Source: Pseudomonadota bacterium
Lineage (GTDB): Bacteria > Myxococcota_A > UBA796 > SXON01
NCBI GenBank assembly: GCA_030684355.1
Contig: JAUXTN010000076.1
Span: 1-64,000, forward strand
Length of the DNA stretch: 64,000 bases
Direction of reading: 5' to 3'
Part shown: positions 42,520 to 51,036 of the stretch, piece by piece
Layout of the letters: the number at the start of each line of letters is the position of its first letter
How positions within the stretch are numbered: position 1 is the stretch's first letter
Position numbers and translations under genes: made by a program
The notes under the pieces: generated by a model
What the model was told of the DNA's origin: nothing
What the model saw: only the letters and a program-made list of their open reading frames with translations
Database searches by the model: none

Positions 42520-44334
42520 TCAGCGCGACTTCGAGACCTTCGGGAGCGGCTTCTTGTTCTCTTTTTCCAACCAGCCCTGGAGGGGGGCGAAGTACGCCAC
42601 CATCGCGCGGGTGGAGAGGTCCTCGCCCGTCGCCTCCTTCAAGACCTCGCGCCAGTCCCGCGTGGCGCCCTGCTCCAGGATCCCACGGAGGAACGCACCC
42701 ACCTCCTTGTTCCCGTAGTAGTTGCACATGTGGGGGTCCTGCTTGAGGATCTTCGTCGCGATGTGCTCGTGCAACTGGTACTTGATGACCGTCGCGATGG
42801 CGTAGTCGTAGTACTGGCCCGGATCGTCGACGATATGGGTTTTCGTGCAGGCGTCGCACAGGTTGGGATCGGTGAGCCGCGCGGCGTCCGGGGGGGCCAC
42901 CTTCTGGTACTGGCCCGCCAGCGCCCACCACCGCGCCTGCCACTGCTCGGGCGGGAGGTCCTTCTCGTAGAGCTCGTACTCGAAGTGGGTCATCACCCCG
43001 GCCGACCAGGGGATGAACGCGACGGTCTGCTCGAGCGCGGAGGCGAGCATCGCCTGGGTCGGATCGATCTTCACCTTGGCCGGCAGGATGCCGCGCTGCT
43101 GCAGGTACGGCACCTGCCCCGCGGCGAGGCTGATGAGCTCGCCCACGCCCTCGTGGAACGCCCGGTTCGCGCCCTCGCGCAGCGTCGGCGGCACGCCCGG
43201 CCGCGCGTAGGACAGGTAGTAGTAGACGTGCCCGAGCTCGTGGTGGGACGTGAAGAACCACTGGCTGTCGGCCTCGACGCTCATGAGCGAGCGCACATCC
43301 TTCTGCATGTCCATGTGCCAGGCCGAGGCGTGGGCGTTCTTCAGCCGCGTCTGCCCCGCGGCCACCGGGTAGAGGTCCGACTTCTCCCAGAAGACCGGCG
43401 GCAACGGCTCGAACCCCATCGACGTGTAGAACGACTCGGCGTCCTTCACGATCGACTCCGGGGTGCGCCCCACGAAGTAGGGATCGAGGTCCGTCGCCGT
43501 GACGAGCCCGCTCCACTCCTGCGCCCACCGGTTCGGGTACCACTGCGCCGGCACGGGGCCCGCGGGCACCGGCTGGCCATAGCGGGCGGCGAGCTGGCGG
43601 GTCGCCCAGGTGTGGAGCGCGCCGTAGAGCGGCGCCATGTCCGTGTTGAAGCCGTCGAGCAGCGTGATCATCTCGTCCGACGACATGCCGTAGCTGGCGC
43701 TCGTGAGGCCGAAGAAGGAGCTGTAGCCCATCTCCCGGGCCACCTGGTTGCGGAGCTTCTGGAGCGTGACGAGGCCGGACTTCAGCGGGACGCCGATCTC
43801 CTTGGAGGCCTCCCACACGCGGAGCCGCTCCGAGAGGTCCCTGGACTCCAGCAGCACGTGGTCGACGTCGTTGGCATCCTTGCCGTCGGCGCACGCGCCA
43901 TCGGCACCGCGGGGGCCGAAGCAGAAGACGTAGCCGTCCTGCACGGCGGCGAGGCGGCTCTCCTCGGCGATGCGGGCGTTCACGACCTCGGGGAGCGTGG
44001 CCGGGGCGTCCCCCGCGCGCAGCAGGATCGACTCGAGCTCACGGACCTGGAGGGGCAGGAGCTCGGTGCGCAGGGCGAGGAGCGCGCGCGTCTGGCGGAT
44101 GATCGCGGCGTCCCCCACGAACGCGGCGTAGGCCTGATTGGCCGCGGTGCGGGCGCCTTCGGTGGACGGTCCCACCTGGGTCGACGCCGCCCAGCTCGCC
44201 TCGTTCGCGACGGTGCTCTGGCCCGCGTAGAGCGAGTTGTAGAGCTCGAGGAAGGCCTTCGCCTCCTCCTTCGGGTCGGTTCCGGCGGCGGCGTAGACGG
44301 GCGTGGCGGCGCCGAGGGCGAGCAGGAGCAACAA
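42520..44334 (-). CDS. M2-family (angiotensin-converting-enzyme-like) zinc metallopeptidase (604 aa)
   Basis: A secreted or periplasmic dipeptidyl carboxypeptidase-type enzyme. After a TTG start with GAGG six bases upstream, LLLLLALGAATPVYA is the signal peptide. SHHELGHVYY has the zinc-binding HEXXH, and the third ligand lies in HEGVGELISLAAG about 25 residues later, as in ACE. Further M2 signatures are SYGMSSDEMITLL, PYFVGRTPES, and FIPWSAGVMTHFEYELYEKDLPPEQW. About 600 residues is the normal length for a bacterial M2. It lies 74 bp downstream of the histidine kinase gene, with a TACACT -10-like sequence just upstream. Confidence 0.93.
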   Translation of the reverse strand: MLLLLALGAATPVYAAAGTDPKEEAKAFLELYNSLYAGQSTVANEASWAASTQVGPSTEGARTAANQAYAAFVGDAAIIRQTRALLALRTELLPLQVRELESILLRAGDAPATLPEVVNARIAEESRLAAVQDGYVFCFGPRGADGACADGKDANDVDHVLLESRDLSERLRVWEASKEIGVPLKSGLVTLQKLRNQVAREMGYSSFFGLTSASYGMSSDEMITLLDGFNTDMAPLYGALHTWATRQLAARYGQPVPAGPVPAQWYPNRWAQEWSGLVTATDLDPYFVGRTPESIVKDAESFYTSMGFEPLPPVFWEKSDLYPVAAGQTRLKNAHASAWHMDMQKDVRSLMSVEADSQWFFTSHHELGHVYYYLSYARPGVPPTLREGANRAFHEGVGELISLAAGQVPYLQQRGILPAKVKIDPTQAMLASALEQTVAFIPWSAGVMTHFEYELYEKDLPPEQWQARWWALAGQYQKVAPPDAARLTDPNLCDACTKTHIVDDPGQYYDYAIATVIKYQLHEHIATKILKQDPHMCNYYGNKEVGAFLRGILEQGATRDWREVLKEATGEDLSTRAMVAYFAPLQGWLEKENKKPLPKVSKSR

Positions 44335-44408
44335 GGGAGCCTCGAGGGGCGCCGAGTGTAGCCCACTCCGCTCGGCGATCGACCCCACGCCGGACGGCCC
44401 GCGCGGCC

Positions 44409-45974
44409 CTATGCCGGCGGCGCGGACCCGTAGCCGCCCAGGTACCGGGGCAGCTCCATCCAGAAGGTCGACCCGTCGCCCGGCGCGGTCTCGACGCCGA
44501 CCATGCCGCCGTGCCCCTCGACGATGAACCGGCTGATGGCGAGCCCCAGGCCCGCGCCACCACGAGCGCGCGAATCCGAGCCGTCGACCGTCTGGAACGG
44601 GAGGAAGAGGCGGCACACCTCGTCGTCGGAGAGGCCGCGCCCCTCGTCGCGAACCGCGATGCGGACCCCGCCGGTCGAGCTGGGGTTCACCGAGACCTGC
44701 ACGCGCCCGCCCGACGGCGAGAACTTCACGGCGTTGGAGAGGAGGTTCGTGAGCGCCTGGGCGAGGCGCTCGCGATCGCCGCGCACCTCCCCGCAGTCGT
44801 CTCCCACGCGCTCGACGCGCACCCCGGCAGCGCGGGTCGCGCCCTGCACGGCGTGGATGGCGAGCTCGACGAGCTCCGTGACCCGCGTCGGCTCGTTGCG
44901 GAGGGGCATGAGCCCGCCCCGCAGGCGCTCGAGATCGAGGATGTCGTTCACGAGGCGGCCCAGGCGCTCCGCGCCCTCCCGCGCGATGCTCACGAGGCGC
45001 ACCGCGTTGTCGGGGAGCGGCCCGGCGACGCCGCCCTCCAGGAGGCCCACGGCGCCGCGGATGGCGGAGAGGGGGGTCCGCAGCTCGTGCGAGACGCTCG
45101 CCATGAACTCGGCCTTCAGGCGCGGGAGCTCGCGGCGCTCGGTCACGTCCTCGACGGTCACGCCGAGGTGCCCGCCCGGGAGCCGGAAGATGCGCACCGC
45201 GTGCTCCGGGCGCGCGCCGCTCCCGACGGAGAGGGAGAGGTCGACGTCCTCGGGGATGCCGGTGTCCGCGACCCGCACGCACCGCGCGCCGAGCCCGTGG
45301 GCGCGCGCCCAGGGGAAGCAGTCGTCGATCGTGCGGCCGATGAGGCGGGTGACGGGCTCGAGCGTGAGCCGACGCGCCGCGAGGTTCGCGCCGACGAGGC
45401 GCAGGCGGCCCTCGTCATCCGTCGGTTGCGCGCCGTCCTCCGGGGTGAGGTGGAGCAGGAAGACCGCGATCGGGAGGGAGATGAGGGCGTCGCGCCAGGA
45501 AGCGTCGCGCTCGGCGGCGAGGGTCGACATCGCGGCGGCCTGCCGGGCCACGACCAGCAGGGCATCGAGCCGATCGTCCGGATGGAACCGCGCGACGGTG
45601 TCCGCGACCTCCAGCGAGCCGACCACGAGGCCCCCGCTGCCGACGAGCGGAAACCGCGCCCACGAGCGGATGAACGGGGTGCCCCGCACCGCGGGATGCT
45701 CCGCGAGGCGGCGATCCTGCGTGGTGTCCGGCACCACCGCCTGCTCGTACGGGGCGCCCGAGCCCAGGTCGTCCGCGGGCAGGTCGAGCGGGCCGGCGTG
45801 GCCGATGCAGGTGCCGAGGGGGTCTCGGATCCAGGCGGAGGTCCCCGCGAGGGTCGCGGCGAGCCGGGCGAGGTCGTCCAGCGGGCGCGAGGGCTCGGAC
45901 ACGCACGGCGGCTCGACGGTCAAGGCGTCGATCGACCAACGGGTTGTGCCGGCGCGGCCGGAGCTCGTCATCAT
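44409..45974 (-). CDS. GAF/PAS-type sensor histidine kinase (521 aa)
   Basis: A cytosolic kinase. An N-terminal GAF-like domain (about 30-175; CIGHAGPLDLPADDL, PLVGSGGLVVGSLEVADT) is followed by a PAS domain (about 190-275, ending DVTERR). HisKA contains His296 (ASVSHELRTPLSA), and the ATPase domain has NLLSNAVKFSPSGG, DEGRGLSD and GGAGLGLAISR. No receiver domain or cognate response regulator is adjacent. Two Met codons (45974 and 45971) are possible; GGAG is spaced correctly for the second. The long upstream region has an AT-rich patch at 46055-46080 that could be a promoter shared with the TlpA gene. Confidence 0.9.
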   Translation of the reverse strand: MMTSSGRAGTTRWSIDALTVEPPCVSEPSRPLDDLARLAATLAGTSAWIRDPLGTCIGHAGPLDLPADDLGSGAPYEQAVVPDTTQDRRLAEHPAVRGTPFIRSWARFPLVGSGGLVVGSLEVADTVARFHPDDRLDALLVVARQAAAMSTLAAERDASWRDALISLPIAVFLLHLTPEDGAQPTDDEGRLRLVGANLAARRLTLEPVTRLIGRTIDDCFPWARAHGLGARCVRVADTGIPEDVDLSLSVGSGARPEHAVRIFRLPGGHLGVTVEDVTERRELPRLKAEFMASVSHELRTPLSAIRGAVGLLEGGVAGPLPDNAVRLVSIAREGAERLGRLVNDILDLERLRGGLMPLRNEPTRVTELVELAIHAVQGATRAAGVRVERVGDDCGEVRGDRERLAQALTNLLSNAVKFSPSGGRVQVSVNPSSTGGVRIAVRDEGRGLSDDEVCRLFLPFQTVDGSDSRARGGAGLGLAISRFIVEGHGGMVGVETAPGDGSTFWMELPRYLGGYGSAPPA

Positions 45975-46171
45975 GTCTCCGCGCGTGAGAGAGAGCGCAC
46001 GCGCAACGGAAAGCCCTGCAATTTGCGTGCCTCCCGAACGGTCAGGAAGCGTAACGGGATGATACACCAATACAAGACGGTCACGTGGCACGGCCGGGCG
46101 AGTGCAATCGACGCGTAATCGTGCGGCCGTACGGACTGGCCCCACGCGCGCCAAACGAGTAGGTCGCCGCT

Positions 46172-46750
46172 GTGAAACCTCCCTCCCCTCCCCCTGGTGA
46201 CGACGGCGAGCTCCAGGTGCGCGCGCCCGACGAGGCGCCGTCGGAGCCCCCCGCCCCGCTCGCGCGCCGCGCCTCGCGCCTCGCACGGGAGCTCGCGTTC
46301 ACCGCGGCCGCGGTCGTCGCGTTGTGGGTCGGCGTCGGCTGGCTGCGCGCGCCCACCCTGCCTCGAGCGGCGCCCGACTTCGCGCTGGCGGACCTCGACG
46401 GCGGGCGCCACACCCTCGCGGAGCTCCGCGGCCAGACCGTCGTGCTGAACTTCTGGGCCACGTGGTGCGGGCCGTGCCGCATGGAGGTGCCCGGCCTCTC
46501 CGCGTTTGCCCGCGCGCACCCGGACATCCCGGTGCTGGGCATCGCGGTCGACGGCGAGCCCGACGCCCTGCGCAAGGCCGCCGAGGACCTCGGCATCGAC
46601 TACCTGGTGCTCCGCGCCGACGCCGAGACGCGCAAGGCCTACGGCGTGAGCACGCTGCCCACCACGGTCATCGTCGGCCCGGACGGCATGGTGCGCTCCG
46701 CGCACGCGGGGATCATGATCCAGCCGCACTTGTGGTGGCTGACGCGCTGA
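46172..46750 (+). CDS. TlpA/ResA-type membrane-anchored thioredoxin (192 aa)
   Basis: A periplasm-facing thiol oxidoreductase. A single hydrophobic segment (FTAAAVVALWVGVGWL) anchors the protein after a Pro/Glu-rich cytosolic start. The thioredoxin fold follows, with active-site WCGPC in FWATWCGPCRMEVPGL, the cis-Pro strand GVSTLPTTVIVGPDG, and APDFALADLDGG as the usual TlpA opening. Such proteins reduce cytochrome c apoproteins or other exported Cys proteins. The GTG start is supported by the proper anchor length. It is convergent with aldehyde dehydrogenase. Confidence 0.92.
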   Translation: MKPPSPPPGDDGELQVRAPDEAPSEPPAPLARRASRLARELAFTAAAVVALWVGVGWLRAPTLPRAAPDFALADLDGGRHTLAELRGQTVVLNFWATWCGPCRMEVPGLSAFARAHPDIPVLGIAVDGEPDALRKAAEDLGIDYLVLRADAETRKAYGVSTLPTTVIVGPDGMVRSAHAGIMIQPHLWWLTR

Positions 46751-46801
46751 CGGGCACGGATCCCCGGGGGGCGTTGCGGGGGGCGGGAGCCCCCTGCACA
46801 A

Positions 46802-46828
46802 GGGCCCGGGCGCGAAGCGCTCGGGCCC
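46802..46828. terminator. Bidirectional hairpin between convergent genes
   Basis: GGGCCCGGGCGC and GCGCTCGGGCCC form a 12-bp stem with one G-T mismatch and a 3-base loop. It lies 51 bases past the TlpA stop and nine before the aldehyde dehydrogenase stop on the other strand. Confidence 0.6.
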
Positions 46829-46837
46829 GCCCTGTAC

Positions 46838-48256
46838 TCACCCGCGGATCGCGACCACCTGGATGTTCGTCATCTCCTCCATTGCGAAGCGCACGCCCTC
46901 GCGGCCGATGCCGCTCTGGCGCATGCCGCCGTAGGGCATGTGGTCGACGCGGAAGGTGGGCGTGTCGTTGATGATGACGCCGCCGAAGTCGAGCGTGCGG
47001 ATGGCGGAGAGCACGCGGTTGATGTCACGCGTGAACACCGAGGCTTGGAGGCCGTAATCGCTGGCGTTGGCCGCGGCGAGGGCCTCCTCGAAGTCGTCGT
47101 ACGGGACGAACGAGGCGACGGGCGCGAACACCTCCTGGTCGATCACCTTCATGCCGGGACGCACGTGGTCGAGGAGCGTCGGCCAGTACACCGCGCCCTC
47201 GCGACGACCGCCAGCGACCACGCGGGCGCCCTCGGACACGGCCTCGTCGACCCAGGTCTCGGCGCGGGCGGCCTCCTTCAGGTCGATCATCGGGCCTACG
47301 TCGACCCGCTCGTCGAGGGGGTCACCCACGACCATCGCCTCCGTGGCCTGGGCGAACTTCTCGAGGAAGGGCTCGGCGATGCGACGGTCTCCATAGACGC
47401 GCTGCACGGAGAGGCAGACCTGGCCGGAGTTGTAGAAGGCGCCGAGCGCGCACCGCTTCGCGACGAGATCGAGGTCGGCGTCCGACGCGACGATGACCGG
47501 CGAGGCGTTGCCGAGCTCGAGCGTGACCTTCTTGATGCCGGCGCGGGCGAGGATGTGGCGGCCCACGGGCGCGCTGCCGGTGAAGGTGACCTTGCCGACG
47601 CGCGGGTCGGCGACGAGGCGATCGCCCACCGTGGCCCCGGACCCGACGACGAGGTTCAGCGCGCCCGGCGGCAGGCCCGCGGCGTGGAGGATCTCGCAGA
47701 GCGCGACGGAGGAGAGCGGCGTGGAGGTCGCCGGCTTCAAGACCACCGCGTTGCCCGCCGCCAACGCCGGGGCGACCTTGTGCGCGACGAGGTTGAGCGG
47801 GAAGTTGAAGGGCGCGATGGCGACCACGACGCCGATGGGGCGCCGCTGCCAGAACCCGAAGTAGCCCTCGCCGGCGGGCGCGGCGTCGAGCGGGATGGTC
47901 TCCCCGTGGAGGCGCTTGGCCTCCTCCGCAGCGACGGCGAAGGTCTGGACCGCGCGATCGACCTCGACACGCGCGAATTTCAGGGCCTTGCCGGCCTCGG
48001 TGGCGATGATGCGGGCGAGCTCTTCCCGGCGCGCACGGATGCCTTCGGAGGCCCGCGCCAGGATCTCGCCGCGGCGCCACGCCGGCATCCGCGCCATCTC
48101 CGGGGCGGCGCGCACGGCGGCGGCGATCGCGGCGTCGACATCCTCGGGGCGGGCGCTCGCGAGCGCCGCGTAGACCGTGCCGTCGTACTTGTTGCGCACC
48201 TCGATCGGCGGGCCGCCCGCCGTCCATTCGCCGCCGATGAAGAGTCCGCTGACCAT
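46838..48256 (-). CDS. NAD(P)-dependent aldehyde dehydrogenase (472 aa)
   Basis: It oxidises aldehydes to acids. The general base is Glu247 (VTLELGNAS) and the nucleophile is Cys281 (YNSGQVCLSVQRV), 34 residues apart as in the family. The cofactor region has PFNFPLNLVAHKVAPALAAGNAVVLKP and FTGSAPVGRHIL. The C-terminus IIINDTPTFRVDHMPYGGMRQSGIGREG is typical. The ELGN variant and length resemble lactaldehyde/glyceraldehyde-type ALDHs (SafD-like) rather than betaine types. The substrate is not certain. It runs toward the TlpA gene. Confidence 0.94.
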   Translation of the reverse strand: MVSGLFIGGEWTAGGPPIEVRNKYDGTVYAALASARPEDVDAAIAAAVRAAPEMARMPAWRRGEILARASEGIRARREELARIIATEAGKALKFARVEVDRAVQTFAVAAEEAKRLHGETIPLDAAPAGEGYFGFWQRRPIGVVVAIAPFNFPLNLVAHKVAPALAAGNAVVLKPATSTPLSSVALCEILHAAGLPPGALNLVVGSGATVGDRLVADPRVGKVTFTGSAPVGRHILARAGIKKVTLELGNASPVIVASDADLDLVAKRCALGAFYNSGQVCLSVQRVYGDRRIAEPFLEKFAQATEAMVVGDPLDERVDVGPMIDLKEAARAETWVDEAVSEGARVVAGGRREGAVYWPTLLDHVRPGMKVIDQEVFAPVASFVPYDDFEEALAAANASDYGLQASVFTRDINRVLSAIRTLDFGGVIINDTPTFRVDHMPYGGMRQSGIGREGVRFAMEEMTNIQVVAIRG

Positions 48257-48409
48257 GTCCGCTCCGGGAAGAGGCGCTCAATCTAGTCCGGCCGCCGAGT
48301 TCGGGAAGGCCCCCGGCGCAGTTCGGGAGGTCGATTCGGCGTGCGCCGCCCGGTGCGCACGCGATAGGAAGCCGGCTGCCCCCTCCGTGACCGACTTGAC
48401 CGGGCCCGC

Positions 48410-50350
48410 ATGAACCGTCGCACCCTCCTCCGCCTCGGTGGCGCCACGCTCGCCACGCTCGGCCTCGGCACCCTGGCGGCCGGGGTGGCGATCCAACCCC
48501 GGCGCATCTACCGGCGCCCCGCCCGCGCGGATGACGCCACGCTCCCCGAGCACCTCCCCGGCGGCGCGGGGAAGCGCGTGGTGGTCGTCGGCGGCGGCCT
48601 CGCGGGCCTCACGGCGGCGATCACGTTGGCCGAGCGCGGATTTTCCGTGACGTTGTTCGAGCAGGCCTCCCACCTCGGCGGGAAGGTCGGCGGGTGGACC
48701 GTGCGCGCGCTCGGGGAGGAGTTCCCCATCGAGCACGGGTTCCACGGCTTCTTCGCCCAGTACTACAACCTCCGGGAGGTCCTCGCGGACGCGGGGGCGC
48801 TGGGTGACCTGGCCCCGTCGGCCGGCTACCCGGTGATCTTCGGCGACCGTCCGGCCGAGCGGTTCGGGACCACCACGTCGATCTTCCCGCTCAACCTGCT
48901 CTCCGTCATCACCCAATCGGAGACGCTCCGGTTCGCCGACTTCACCGAGCCGAGCGAGGGCCTGCTCGACCTGATGCGGTTCGACCCGGCGGTCACCTTC
49001 GACCAATTCGACGGGGTCGACTTCGCCACGTTCGCCCGCGAGCGGCGCATCCCAACGTCGATGGTGGACACCGTGCTGCGCCCGTTCGGGGACACCACGC
49101 TCAACCGGATCGAGCGGCTGTCCGCGGCCGAGGCCCTGCGCTTCTTCCACTTCTACTTCATGGGGAACCCCGAGGGGCTCGCGTTCGACTACACGCGCCG
49201 CGACTCGATGGCCGCCATCGTGGATCCGTTGGCGGCGCGCCTCCGTGCGTTGGGTGGCACCATCCGGACCAGCACGCCCGTGCGCCGGGTGGATGCCGAG
49301 GGGAAGCGGGTCGTGGGGGTGACGGTCGAGGGCGGCGGAGCCCCCCGGGACATCGAGCTCCAGACCATCGCGACCGTACCCGTTGCAGACGTGCCCGCCA
49401 CGGGGTGGGCCGAGGTGCGGGATGACGCGGGGATGCCGATTTTCGTGTCACGGAGCGTGGAGCCGTCCACCGCACTCAACGGGTTTACAGCCCTGGACGG
49501 GCAATGTACCCACAAAGGCTGCCCGGTCGGCCGTGACGCCGCGACGGGCGGGTTCCGCTGCCCGTGCCACGGGGGCACGTTCAGCGCCACGGGCGCGGTG
49601 ACCGGCGGCCCTCCACCCCGCGCGCTCAAGACGCTGACCGCGGTCGAGGGGGACGGCGTCGTGACGATCGCGCGATCGGTGGAGCGCCAGGAAGAGCAGA
49701 TCCCCGCCGACTGGTGTGTCGTCGCGTGCGAGGTGCGCGGGCTGAAGAAGCTGATGGCGGCGTCGCAGTACGTCGGGAGCGCCGCGCTGGCGGTGCAGGT
49801 CGCGGCGCTGGGCGAGTCGGACCCCTACGTGGTGCTCCGGGTGTGGCTCGACAAGCCGGTGCGCGCCGACCGGAGCGCGTTCGCCACCACCTCGCGCTTC
49901 AAGTACGTCGACTCCATCGCCGTCTATTCCCACTACCAGGAGCCGTTCGTGGCGTGGGCGGCGCGCACGGGCGGGGCCGTCGTGGAGCTCCACGCCTACG
50001 CGATCGCGCCGGAGGAGATGGCGGCGCTCGATGTCATCCAGGCCGCGATGTGCACGGAGATGACACGGATCTACCCGGAGCTCGCGGGCGCGACGATCCT
50101 CCACCACGAGGTGCAGCTCCAGGACGATTTCAGCCGGTTCGCCCCGGGGGACTGGACGATGCGGCCAACGACCGTCACGAGCATCCCCAACCTGCTGTTG
50201 GCGGGGGACCACGTGAAGCTCGACGTCGTGGCGCACTTGATGGAGGCGGCGTGTGTCAGCGGGCGCCTCGCCGCGAACGCAATCCTGTCTGCCGAGGGGC
50301 TGCGCGAAGTTCGGATCCCCACGGTGGATCCAAAGGGGCCGCTGGCGTGA
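48410..50350 (+). CDS. Tat-exported FAD desaturase/isomerase-like protein with embedded Rieske domain (646 aa)
   Basis: A flavoprotein of the amine oxidase/phytoene desaturase type. The N-terminus NRRTLLRLGGATLATLGLG looks like a Tat signal or anchor. RVVVVGGGLAGLTAAITLAERG (from ~56) is the FAD motif. A Rieske module is inserted at ~355-430: Cys366-x-His368 and Cys384-x-x-His387 are the [2Fe-2S] ligands, and Cys371 and Cys386 are the disulfide pair of high-potential types. The FAD fold resumes after it (DWCVVACEVRGLKKLM) and ends NLLLAGDHVKLDVVAHLMEAACVSG. Similar architecture is known to me from aromatic-carotenoid CrtU/CruE-type proteins; the product here is undetermined. The next gene overlaps it by GTGA. 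Confidence 0.88.
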   Translation: MNRRTLLRLGGATLATLGLGTLAAGVAIQPRRIYRRPARADDATLPEHLPGGAGKRVVVVGGGLAGLTAAITLAERGFSVTLFEQASHLGGKVGGWTVRALGEEFPIEHGFHGFFAQYYNLREVLADAGALGDLAPSAGYPVIFGDRPAERFGTTTSIFPLNLLSVITQSETLRFADFTEPSEGLLDLMRFDPAVTFDQFDGVDFATFARERRIPTSMVDTVLRPFGDTTLNRIERLSAAEALRFFHFYFMGNPEGLAFDYTRRDSMAAIVDPLAARLRALGGTIRTSTPVRRVDAEGKRVVGVTVEGGGAPRDIELQTIATVPVADVPATGWAEVRDDAGMPIFVSRSVEPSTALNGFTALDGQCTHKGCPVGRDAATGGFRCPCHGGTFSATGAVTGGPPPRALKTLTAVEGDGVVTIARSVERQEEQIPADWCVVACEVRGLKKLMAASQYVGSAALAVQVAALGESDPYVVLRVWLDKPVRADRSAFATTSRFKYVDSIAVYSHYQEPFVAWAARTGGAVVELHAYAIAPEEMAALDVIQAAMCTEMTRIYPELAGATILHHEVQLQDDFSRFAPGDWTMRPTTVTSIPNLLLAGDHVKLDVVAHLMEAACVSGRLAANAILSAEGLREVRIPTVDPKGPLA

Positions 50351-50886
50351 TCGTCCTGCTCTTCGCCGCCACGTTGGCAGCCGAACCCGCCGTCACGTTG
50401 GGAGCCGAGCCCGGCGCCGGCCTGCCCACCGGCGCGCTCGTGCTCCCCTCGGCCGCGTTCACGCTCCCGATCGTCGAGGGCGAGGCGGTCACGCGCGGCG
50501 GGGCGGACCGCGGGCTCGTCACGGTCAAGAGCGCGGCGGTGGATCAGAACCTCTCCTGGGAGCCCGTCGTGGGCGACATGGAGGCCACCGCAAGGCACGA
50601 GCTCGGCCTGGTGAGGCGTGCGTCCGCGCAGTCGGGGACGAGCACCGCGACGGAAGGCACCCTCACGGAGACGGAGGTGGCCGGGCGCCGCGCCCTGACG
50701 TGGCAGGCGCGCGTGGACAACACGCTCTTCCTCGGCACGACGTTCGATTGTCCGGATGCGCGCGTGGTGCTCGTCTCGTTTGGATCGACCAACGCGCACG
50801 TGCGGCGGGCTCATGGGCGCTCGCTGGCGGGCGCCGTGTGTGCCGCCTCGGCGGCGGCGGCGCCCACGCCTTGGGGTCCGTCCTGA
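50347..50886 (+). CDS. Exported hypothetical protein coupled to the Rieske flavoprotein (179 aa)
   Basis: The GTG start overlaps the preceding stop as GTGA. A short signal peptide (MIVLLFAATLAAEPA) is followed by a mostly beta domain with two conserved-looking Cys residues (FDCPDARV, GAVCAASA) that could form a disulfide. It has a long Thr/Ser-rich loop, SAQSGTSTATEGTLTETEV. There is no recognised family. Translational coupling suggests it acts with the Rieske flavoprotein in the periplasm. Confidence 0.7.
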   Translation: MIVLLFAATLAAEPAVTLGAEPGAGLPTGALVLPSAAFTLPIVEGEAVTRGGADRGLVTVKSAAVDQNLSWEPVVGDMEATARHELGLVRRASAQSGTSTATEGTLTETEVAGRRALTWQARVDNTLFLGTTFDCPDARVVLVSFGSTNAHVRRAHGRSLAGAVCAASAAAAPTPWGPS

Positions 50887-51036
50887 AATCACCTGCAGCA
50901 CAGAGGGCGACCCTGGGCCGCGGGCGCAAGGAGCGAGAAGGGAGCGTGCCCTTAGGCATGTGACCGACGAGCGACGCCGCGCACGCGAGCCCAGGGGCGG
51001 CCGAATGCTCAGGTTACTGTATTGAGGGACGGGCCC

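Noticed and set aside
46086..46106. A second TGGCACGG sequence as a sigma-54 promoter
   Set aside because: The TGCA lies 5 bases too far away; GG-N10-GC spacing is not met.
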